A stretch of DNA of 48,140 nucleotides, from assembly GCA_036495525.1 (NCBI GenBank), contig DASXMR010000095.1, forward strand, positions 1 to 48,140. The letters run 5' to 3'. Position numbers and translations under genes: made by a program. This document shows, piece after piece, positions 42,594-48,140 of this stretch. The notes under the pieces are model-generated. The model had not been told where the DNA came from, did no database searches, and saw only the letters and a list, made by a program, of their open reading frames with translations. The stretch comes from DASXMR01 sp036495525. Lineage in GTDB: Bacteria > Actinomycetota > Actinomycetes > Streptosporangiales > Streptosporangiaceae. The first letter of the stretch is position 1; every line of letters starts with the position of its first letter.

Positions 42594-43916
42594 TCAGCCG
42601 TCCTGGTAATACTCCCTGCCCAGGTGGGTGATCTGCTCCTCGCCCATCAGCCAGCGAAGCGTGTTCTTGAGCTTGGTCTGCTGGATGAACAGGTCGTGCT
42701 CGGGATAGACGCTGGCAGCGTGCTGCGGGCTCTTGAAGTAGAACGACAGCCATTCCTGCACGCCCTTGAGCCCCGCTCGCTGGGCCAGGTCGGTGAAGAG
42801 CACCAGGTCGAGCACCAGGGGCGCCGCCAGGATCGAGTCGCGGCACAGGAAGTTGACCTTGATCTGCATCGGATAGCCGAGCCAGCCGAACAGGTCGATG
42901 TTGTCCCAGCTCTCCTTGCTGTCACCGCTGGGCGGGTAGTAGTTGATGCGCACCTTGTGGTAGACGTCGCCGTACAGCTGGGGATGGCTGCCTGGCTGCA
43001 GGATGTAGTCGAGCACGCCGAGCTTGGTCTCCTCCTTGGTGCGGAAGCTGTCGGGGTCGTCCAGCACCTCGCCGTCTCGGTTGCCGAGGATGTTGGTCGA
43101 GTACCAGCCCCTGAGCCCGAGCATGCGGGCCTTCAGCATCGGCGCCAGGACGGTCTTGAGCAAGGTCTGCCCTGACTTGAAGTCCTTGCCGGCGATGGGC
43201 ACCCCGGCCCTGGTGGCGAGTTCCGCCATCGCCGGCACGTCGACGGTGAGATTAGGTGCCCCGTTGATAAACGGCACGCCCTCCTTGAGCGCCGCATACG
43301 CATAGAGCATCGAGGGCGGGACGCTCGTGTCGTTGGCATCCATCGCGGCTTCAAGCGCCGCCAGGTCCCGATGGGCCGGGCCGGGCTCGAGAAAGATCTC
43401 GGTGGATGCGCACCAGATCACGACCATCCGGTCGCAGGAGTGCGCCGCCTTGAAGTCGCGGATGTCCTTGCGGAGCGCCTCTGCGAGGTCTCGCTTGCTC
43501 GCCTTCGCCTTGACGTTGGAGCCCTCGAGCCGGCGCACATAGTCCTGGTCGAACACGGCCGGCATGGGCTCGATCTCCTTGAGCTCGGTCGCGATCGGCT
43601 CGATATGGGGCCGGTCGAGCACGCCGCATTTCATCGCGGCCTCGTACGCCGTGTCCGAGATCGGGTCCCAGGCGCCGAAGACCAGCTGGTCAACGCCGGC
43701 CAGCGGCACGAAGTCGCGGATGAGCGGCGCCCGGCCCTCAGTCCGCTTGCCGAGGCGGATAGTGCCCATCTGAGTGAGCGAGCCGACCGGCTCTGCGAGG
43801 CCGCGCCTGACCAGTTCGGCGCCGGCGATAACCGTCGACGCCACGGCGCCGAGACCGACCATCAGGACGCCAAGCCGGCCGGCGGCGGGCTCGATGTGGT
43901 GCTTGAAAGTCTCCAC
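42594..43916 (-). CDS. ino1: myo-Inositol-1-phosphate synthase
   Basis: A 440-residue NAD-dependent synthase making inositol phosphate from glucose 6-phosphate, supplying phosphatidylinositol and mycothiol. Motifs include the dinucleotide-binding GVLMVGLGAVASTVIAG, FGAWDPISDTAYEAA, VPFINGAPNLTVD, PIAGKDFKSGQTLLKT, STNILGNRDGEVL, and SWDNIDLFGWLGYPMQIKVNFLCRDSILAAPLVLDLV. The length is that of the longer bacterial/eukaryote-like form. The GTG at 43916 has GGAG 6 nt upstream and begins at the conserved N-terminus. The likely operator boxes lie about 100 nt upstream. Confidence 0.93.
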   Translation of the reverse strand: METFKHHIEPAAGRLGVLMVGLGAVASTVIAGAELVRRGLAEPVGSLTQMGTIRLGKRTEGRAPLIRDFVPLAGVDQLVFGAWDPISDTAYEAAMKCGVLDRPHIEPIATELKEIEPMPAVFDQDYVRRLEGSNVKAKASKRDLAEALRKDIRDFKAAHSCDRMVVIWCASTEIFLEPGPAHRDLAALEAAMDANDTSVPPSMLYAYAALKEGVPFINGAPNLTVDVPAMAELATRAGVPIAGKDFKSGQTLLKTVLAPMLKARMLGLRGWYSTNILGNRDGEVLDDPDSFRTKEETKLGVLDYILQPGSHPQLYGDVYHKVRINYYPPSGDSKESWDNIDLFGWLGYPMQIKVNFLCRDSILAAPLVLDLVLFTDLAQRAGLKGVQEWLSFYFKSPQHAASVYPEHDLFIQQTKLKNTLRWLMGEEQITHLGREYYQDG

Positions 43917-44304
43917 GGGAATCTCCAGCCTCCAGGTTTGATGCAGTGCCGACACGCGAGCCGCAGCCGAGCATGAAGACACTGCGCCACGTAGTCGATG
44001 TCATTCTGATATATCGAGACGATACATCGGAACGATATAGACTACGCGACTGGTGCGCAAGCCCGGCGTCAGCTGCTTGCCGCGGACCGGCTCCGGCTGA
44101 GACGACCTTGCCCGGCCGGCCGCACATCTCGTCGCTGTGGCACGGGCAGTCGAGCGCAGGCCGGCGCACCGGGCTGTCGTCCGGGCTGCAGGATTCCTCT
44201 GGCATCGTGGGAGCCGGGTGTCGATCCGGCAGTGGTCACCTCGTAGCGGGAATGAGGAGCCGGCCAGGGACCGGCCCCCGGCGATGAAACGGGAGTGATC
44301 CTTC
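43917..44304. other. 388-nt divergent region between ino1 and the DGPF gene
   Basis: Holds the ATATCG/CGATAT boxes at 44010-44039 and the start regions of both divergent genes. The remaining frames are short and have no family match. GGGAG about 8 nt before 44305 is the DGPF ribosome site. Confidence 0.5.
44010..44039. promoter_or_regulatory. Palindromic operator-like boxes upstream of ino1
   Basis: Inverted-repeat words TATATCG (44010-44016) and CGATATA (44033-44039) flank a CGATACATCG core. TATCG-AGA-CGATA (44012-44024) is itself a perfect 5-3-5 inverted repeat. The AT-rich stretch stands out in GC-rich DNA about 95 nt upstream of the ino1 GTG. Such ATATCG/CGATAT pairs suit PadR-type dimers, and PadR genes often neighbour ino1 in actinobacteria, but none is in this window. 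It may also contain the ino1 promoter. Confidence 0.6.
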
Positions 44305-44691
44305 ATGGCGCAGTACATGCTCGCGGTCCGTCACTGTGAGCAGGCGGTTTCCGCGGAGGAGTTCCGGCGGCTGTGCGCTGACGTGCCCGCGTTCAACGCC
44401 ACGCTGAGGGACGCGGGCGCGTACGTGTTCCACGGCGGCCTGCGCGGTGGCGCGCAGGCGGCGACCGTCGTGCGCCAGTCAGGTGCCGACTTCATGATTT
44501 CCGACGGGCCGTATACCGAGACCAAGGAGCACCTCGCCGGGTTCTGGATCATCAATGCTGACCACCTGGACGCTGCCCTGGAGTGGGCCAAGCTCGCCGC
44601 GGTCGCCCACCGGCAGGCAGTCGAGGTCTGCCCGTTCGAGGACCGGAACATCGACGAGCTGCTGGCGGCCAGCGCGGCGGGCGAGCTATGA
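44305..44691 (+). CDS. DGPF/YCII-domain protein, sigma-factor partner
   Basis: A 128-residue YCII-fold protein. The sequence MAQYMLAVRHCEQA and FMISDGPYTETKEHLAGFWIINADHLDAALEWAKLA carry the DGPF-type motif (here DGPYTETKE). In actinobacteria these proteins are encoded beside ECF42-type sigma factors and are thought to be functionally linked to them; the mechanism is unsettled. The sigma factor gene starts 19 nt after the stop codon. A GGGAG box precedes the ATG. Confidence 0.87.
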   Translation: MAQYMLAVRHCEQAVSAEEFRRLCADVPAFNATLRDAGAYVFHGGLRGGAQAATVVRQSGADFMISDGPYTETKEHLAGFWIINADHLDAALEWAKLAAVAHRQAVEVCPFEDRNIDELLAASAAGEL

Positions 44692-44710
44692 CGTTTTCCG
44701 CGCAGCGCCC

Positions 44711-45946
44711 GTGAACGCCGGCGCAGCGACTGTCGAGGCCGTCTTCCGCCGCGAGTACGGTCGCTGCGTCGCCACCCTGATCCGCTTCCTCGGCGATATC
44801 GACGCCGCCGAGGAGGCGGTGCAGGACGCCTTTACCGTGGCGGCCGCCAGGTGGCCGTCCGACGGCGAGCCGCCCAATCCCGGCGCGTGGATCGTCACGA
44901 CCGCCCGCAACCGGGCTATCGACAGGCTGCGCCGCGAATCGGTCCGCGACGAGCGGCACGCGCAGGCTCATCGCTTGTACGGCGCGGACGCGGCGGTCGA
45001 CGCTCCGGCTCAGGAGGAGACCGTGCCCGACGACCGGCTTCGGCTGATCTTCACCTGCTGCCATCCGGCGCTGAACCAGGCCGCCCAGGTCGCGCTGACC
45101 CTGCGGCTGCTCGGCGGGCTGCAGACGCCCGAGATCGCACGGGGGTTCCTCGTGCCGGAAGCGACCATGGCGCAGCGGATCGTCCGGGCCAAGCGCAAGA
45201 TCAGGGACACCCGCATCCCCTATCGAGTGCCGGCCGAAGCCGAGCTGCCCGGCCGCCTTGCGCCGGTGCTCGCCGTCATCTACCTGATCTTCACCGAAGG
45301 GCATGCGGCGACCGCCGGCCCCCTGCTGCGACTTGACCTGTGCGCGGAAGCCATCCGGCTGGCCCGCGTGCTCACTGAGCTGATGCCCGACGAGCCGGAG
45401 GCGCACGGGCTGCTGGCACTGCTCCTGCTGCTGCATGCACGCAGCGCCGCCCGCGTCAGCGCCGATGGGTCACTGATCCGCCTGGCCCAGCAGGACCGCC
45501 AGGTCTGGGACCGCGACCTGATCACCGAAGGCCAGGCCATCGTGCGCGCCTGCGTGCAGCGCAACCGGCCAGGCCCGTACCAGCTGCAGGCCGCCATCAA
45601 CGCTGTCCATTCCGTTGCGCCCGGCTTCGACAGCACCGACTGGCCCGCCATCCTGGCGCTGTATGACCGGCTGTACGCGCTGACGCCGAGTCCGGTTATC
45701 GCGCTCAACCGGGCCGTCGCGCTCGCCGAGGTCCTCGGTCCGGCGGCGGGCCTGGCGGCCGTGGACGAGCTGCGCACTGCGGCAGGCCTGGACGGCTACT
45801 ACCTCTTCCACGCGGCACGCGCCGATTTGCTGCGCCGCCTGGGCCGGGACGAGGAGGCCGCGGCTGCCTACGACGCCGCGCGCGCGCTCACCGCCAACCC
45901 GGTCGAGCAGGCGTTCCTCGACGCGCAGCGAGCTACGCTCTCCTGA
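44711..45946 (+). CDS. ECF42-like extracytoplasmic-function sigma factor with C-terminal extension
   Basis: A 411-residue protein, twice the normal ECF length. Residues about 1-70 are sigma region 2 (VEAVFRREYGRCVATLIRFLGDIDAAEEAVQDAFTVA). Region 4 follows, at about 125-175, with the helix-turn-helix TPEIARGFLVPEATMAQRIVRAKRKI. The remaining 230 residues are helical and TPR-like (LDLCAEAIRLARVLTELMPDEPEAHGLLALLLL). This layout and the DGPF neighbour define the ECF42 group, which lacks a classical anti-sigma factor. The GTG at 44711 is the only start between the DGPF stop and homology; no clear ribosome site precedes it. Confidence 0.88.
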   Translation: MNAGAATVEAVFRREYGRCVATLIRFLGDIDAAEEAVQDAFTVAAARWPSDGEPPNPGAWIVTTARNRAIDRLRRESVRDERHAQAHRLYGADAAVDAPAQEETVPDDRLRLIFTCCHPALNQAAQVALTLRLLGGLQTPEIARGFLVPEATMAQRIVRAKRKIRDTRIPYRVPAEAELPGRLAPVLAVIYLIFTEGHAATAGPLLRLDLCAEAIRLARVLTELMPDEPEAHGLLALLLLLHARSAARVSADGSLIRLAQQDRQVWDRDLITEGQAIVRACVQRNRPGPYQLQAAINAVHSVAPGFDSTDWPAILALYDRLYALTPSPVIALNRAVALAEVLGPAAGLAAVDELRTAAGLDGYYLFHAARADLLRRLGRDEEAAAAYDAARALTANPVEQAFLDAQRATLS

Positions 45947-46039
45947 CCCCCAGCGGCGCCCGATTAGCCCGTGCCCGCGCGGCCGTGCGAGCACCCATGT
46001 TCATTGAGAGTGACCGGGCATCTGACCTGGTCAGGCGGG

Positions 46040-46063
46040 GCTGCTTGCCGGAATCGAACCGGC
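46040..46063 (-). other. tRNA T-arm-like sequence
   Basis: On the minus strand GCCGG-TTCGATT-CCGGC is a perfect 5-bp stem with a canonical T-loop, followed by 7 nt (AAGCAGC) where an acceptor strand would be. No matching GCTGCTT strand and no convincing anticodon arm with a 7-nt loop and normal variable loop are found, and no CCA follows. It may be a tRNA remnant or chance. Confidence 0.3.
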
Positions 46064-46311
46064 AGCCTACCCCCGTCCTCCCTGCCGTCTACGCAGTGCG
46101 CTCACGAGCATGCGCCAACCCTTCGCGATCTGCTGCCCTTTCCAGGCCTGCGCTTCCGCCACCCCCGCCGCCGCCTGTCGAAGACGTGCTGGCGTATCGG
46201 CTGCATGGGCCGGCGCCTCAGCCTGACTGTCGTGTTCCCGGTCGCGATCGCCCTCGGCCGTGGTCATAAGCTCCAAGATTGCCTAGAGGAGACGTCATTG
46301 CAACGCTGAGC

Positions 46312-46375
46312 TGGAGCCGCCCGCCGGAGTCGAACCCGACGACCTATTCATGACGAGTGAATCGCTCTGCCGACC
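46312..46375 (-). pseudogene. 3' fragment of tRNA-Thr (CGU), possible attachment-site remnant
   Basis: On the minus strand the segment from the D-loop (GGTCGGCA, GAGC) onward follows a tRNA-Thr: anticodon stem ATTCA/TGAAT, loop CTCGTCA with anticodon CGU, a T-arm and an acceptor 3' strand ending GGGCGGC-T-CCA. Position 37 is C, not the expected A; the T-loop has an extra G; and the 5' acceptor strand and 5' D-stem are missing or unpaired. A 3' tRNA piece with CCA is what integrase-mediated events leave behind. Confidence 0.65.
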
Positions 46376-46484
46376 CGGCCGCCCGCTGCGCCCGGCGAGC
46401 CCGGGCACGGCAGTACGAGCAACGATGCCCACCGGAACGGCCACGCCTGAGTGAGCAGGTGCTACGAATGCACAAGGAGGTGTA

Positions 46485-46620
46485 GTGGCGGTACGAGATC
46501 GCGCCAAAGAAGACCAGCGTCTACCTGGACGGCGCGACCGCAGCTGCCGTCCGAAAGAGCGGACAGCCCCTGGTGGAGCTGATCCGCAAGGGCCTGGCCG
46601 CATCGTCTGACACTGAGTGA
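46485..46620 (+). pseudogene. Frameshifted ribbon-helix-helix antitoxin-like gene
   Basis: An AAGGAGG box (46474-46480) is ideally placed before GTG at 46485, but that frame loses homology after four codons. The adjacent frame from 46495 reads EIAPKKTSVYLDGATAAAVRKSG and continues with LVELIRKGLAASSDTE to TGA at 46620, a typical ribbon-helix-helix (CopG/VapB-type) domain. That frame has a TAG at 46483-46485 and no normal start after it. A frameshift near the N-terminus is the simplest reading. A short frame starting at GTG 46665 could be a remnant of a partner, but it is only 14 codons. Confidence 0.6.
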
Positions 46621-46751
46621 CGATCCCGGCGGCCGTGAGCGTACACCAGCGGAGGATAGGCGTAGTGACCACGCCACGGCGCCGAAGTCGCGCTTATCTT
46701 CCCCTCTGAGCCCGTGAGTAGAGCCGATTATCGGCTGGACAACCCAGGGAG

Positions 46752-47486
46752 TCAGTTGAGGTCCTGGCGAACGGTCAGTGCGATACCGAGAACCCCCAGA
46801 GCGCCGGCCCAGGCGATCAGGATGATCGCGCCGGCACCCGGCGAGACCAGGTGATGGCCTCGGAGGCCCATGAGTGCGTCGGAGGCGCGGGTTGGCATGA
46901 ACCGCCCCACCGAAGGGACAAGGCCGAACAGAAGGCTGTCGACGACGAGACCCCAGGCGAGCAGGGCGATGACCCCGCCGACTTGGTTGTGGATGATCGC
47001 TCCGAGGCCGGCGCCGATCGCGCCCCAGAGGGCCGCGCCGGCAAGCCCGCCAAGCATGAGCAGCAGAATGTCGCCGCTGCCGAGCACGACGGTAATGCCA
47101 CGCCCGCCGAGAATCGCGTACCCGATCGGCCAGCCGACTGCCTCGCCGAGAACCCCGAATGCGATTCCGGCCAATGCGCCGGCGACGACCTTGGCAGCCA
47201 GGACACGTGAGCGCGCAGGGTTGAACAAGATCGTCGGACGGATCGTGCCGAAGCGGTACTCGCTGGTCACCAGCAGCAACCCGGCAAGTGCTGAGAACAC
47301 GGCCGTAAGACTGCCCACGCTCAGCAGCTGACGCTGGTCCTCTTTGCCGGTAAGCCCACTTGGGTGGGTGAGCAGCCCGGTGAGCAGCGTGAAGAGCAGT
47401 ATCAGCGCGATCATCGCGAGGATCAGTCCGATCGTGGTCCGGGTCGAGCGAATCTTCAGCAGCTCTGCCCTGATCTGCGCGATCAT
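46752..47486 (-). CDS. ABC-2-type transporter permease
   Basis: A 244-residue membrane protein with six hydrophobic helices: N-terminal MIAQIRAELLKIRSTRTTIGLILAM, the typical start of bacterial ABC-2 permeases, then LTAVFSALAGLLLVTSEYRFGTIRPTILF with the conserved E-FG-TI motif. Such permeases export peptides, drugs or lipids or act in self-protection. The ATG overlaps the ATPase stop (ATGA), so the two are coupled. Codon use looks slightly less GC-rich than upstream genes. Substrate unknown. Confidence 0.86.
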   Translation of the reverse strand: MIAQIRAELLKIRSTRTTIGLILAMIALILLFTLLTGLLTHPSGLTGKEDQRQLLSVGSLTAVFSALAGLLLVTSEYRFGTIRPTILFNPARSRVLAAKVVAGALAGIAFGVLGEAVGWPIGYAILGGRGITVVLGSGDILLLMLGGLAGAALWGAIGAGLGAIIHNQVGGVIALLAWGLVVDSLLFGLVPSVGRFMPTRASDALMGLRGHHLVSPGAGAIILIAWAGALGVLGIALTVRQDLN

Positions 47487-48139
47487 GCCGGTGCCTGCGA
47501 GGTCAGTTCGAGGAAGATGTCCTCCAGCAACCCGCCATCCTTGACCAGCTCATGCACCGGGACGCCGGCGCCGAAGGCGATCTCACCGATCCGCTCGCTC
47601 GATGCTCCCTGGACGAGCAGCGCGTGGTCGGTACCCGTGGTCACCTGCAGTGCCTCATCACGCAACGCCGTGGTGAGCCGCTGCGGATCGCGGCTGCGGA
47701 CGCGAACCGCGCCGCCAGCACGGGCGGTCAGCTCTGCCAGGGAGGACGAGAGCACGAGCCGCCCGCGACTAATGATCAGCACCCGATCGACCGTCTGCGC
47801 AACCTCGGCGAGCACATGACTTGAGATGAGCACCGTGCGGCCCTCTGAGGCCAGCCTGCGCAGGAAGTCCCGCAGCCAGCGAACGCCCTCCGGATCAAGC
47901 CCGTTGGCCGGCTCGTCGAGAATCAGCAGCTCCGGGTCACCCAGCAGCGCCACCGCGAGCCCGAGCCGCTGACGCATCCCCAGCGAATAGCCCATCACCC
48001 GCCGCCGGGCGGCGTCACCCAGCTCCACCAGGCGCAACACCTCGTCCGCACGTGAGTCAGGAACATCGACGGCCTGCCCGAGCATCCGCAGGTGATCGCG
48101 GCCCGAACGGCCGGGATGGAAATCGGTCGCCTCGAGCAC
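47483..48139 (-). CDS. ABC transporter ATP-binding protein, 5' end outside the window
   Basis: At least 218 residues, continuing past the right edge: Walker A is not in view, so the N-terminus lies beyond 48140. The visible part starts at LEATDFHPGRSGRDHLRML and has the signature YSLGMRQRLGLAVAL, Walker B LLILDEPANGLDPEGV and the switch His in VLISSHVLAEV. The C-terminal 100 residues are the extension of DrrA/BcrA-type ATPases. It pairs with the downstream permease as a two-gene exporter. Confidence 0.88.
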   Translation of the reverse strand: MLEATDFHPGRSGRDHLRMLGQAVDVPDSRADEVLRLVELGDAARRRVMGYSLGMRQRLGLAVALLGDPELLILDEPANGLDPEGVRWLRDFLRRLASEGRTVLISSHVLAEVAQTVDRVLIISRGRLVLSSSLAELTARAGGAVRVRSRDPQRLTTALRDEALQVTTGTDHALLVQGASSERIGEIAFGAGVPVHELVKDGGLLEDIFLELTSQAPA

Positions 48140-48140
48140 G

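Larger units (their letters stand above)
45947..46484. other. Gene-free decayed region with tRNA-like pieces
   Basis: 538 nt after the sigma factor. No supported coding frame. It holds a T-arm-like sequence at 46047-46063 and a clear 3' part of a tRNA-Thr at 46312-46375, both on the minus strand. The mix of remnants suggests past integration or excision events. Confidence 0.55.

Noticed and set aside
46040..46116. Complete tRNA gene on the minus strand
   Set aside because: The T-arm is good, but the acceptor strand has no partner, the anticodon arm does not form with normal spacing and there is no CCA. Kept only as a T-arm-like fragment.
45985..46309. Plus-strand frames of 94 and 112 codons after the sigma factor
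   Set aside because: They cover the T-arm-like piece and Pro-rich low-complexity sequence; no domain, no convincing start.
46312..46390. Functional tRNA-Thr gene
   Set aside because: The 5' acceptor strand does not pair with GGGCGGC, the D-stem is disrupted, position 37 is C and the T-loop has an extra base.
1..48140. CRISPR array, prophage block or biosynthetic gene cluster
   Set aside because: No regularly spaced repeats, no phage structural or integrase genes (the holin-like family is chromosomal in actinobacteria), and no PKS, NRPS, terpene or RiPP enzymes were seen.

Overview
The window is GC-rich throughout (about 70% by eye), uses many GTG starts, and carries actinomycete markers: a BldG-type anti-sigma-factor antagonist beside a membrane pyrophosphatase, a MarP-type periplasmic protease in an nth-nudix-marP operon, the mycothiol enzyme Mca, an actinobacterial holin-like membrane protein and an ECF sigma factor with a DGPF partner. 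The gene order hppA - anti-sigma kinase - bldG - DEAD/H helicase matches what I recall of the bldG region of Streptomyces. The sequence supports an actinomycete of the Streptomyces/Streptosporangium kind, but not a genus.

Layout. 1-5.9 kb: MFS exporter, HD phosphohydrolase, TauE/SafE permease, cytoplasmic ABC ATPase, serB and a SixA-like phosphatase. 6-12.1 kb: hppA, anti-sigma kinase, bldG and a large DUF1998-type helicase. 12.1-13.0 kb: an 889-nt gap with several perfect hairpins and no convincing gene. 13-18.4 kb: holin-like protein, alpha/beta hydrolase and DUF309 (translationally coupled), facing comF-nth-nudix-marP. 18.4-33.1 kb: mixed housekeeping and stress genes (CorA, agmatinase family, mca, DUF72, alditol oxidase, DksA/TraR, aquaporin, PRC/DUF2382, M50-like protease, DinB, UvrD-like helicase, isoprenylcysteine-methyltransferase-like protein, amidase, Mug). 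33.3-38 kb: a truncated STAND-type NTPase coupled to a DUF2252 kinase-like protein, then PAP2 phosphatase and diacylglycerol-kinase-family genes. 38.3-42.6 kb: small zinc-ribbon protein, DUF1905/OmdA protein, two exported proteins and one orphan. 42.6-46 kb: ino1 with palindromic upstream boxes, then a DGPF protein and an ECF42-like sigma factor. 46-48.1 kb: a decayed stretch with a 3' tRNA-Thr fragment and a frameshifted ribbon-helix-helix gene, ending in an ABC-2 exporter cut by the window edge.

How genes connect. Ino1 makes inositol phosphate, a precursor of mycothiol; Mca processes mycothiol conjugates; the DinB protein belongs to a fold that includes thiol-dependent enzymes. MarP, the NUDIX hydrolase and Nth form an envelope/nucleotide/DNA-damage operon. 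BldG and its presumed kinase form a partner-switching pair. PAP2 and the diacylglycerol-kinase-like protein are plausible lipid-phosphate enzymes, but they are divergent.

I did not find a clearly new multi-gene system. The best candidates for novelty are the truncated NTPase-DUF2252 operon, the structured 889-nt gap with an orphan terminator, the duplicated 7-codon mini-ORF at the left edge, and the mobile-element-like debris near 46-46.7 kb.
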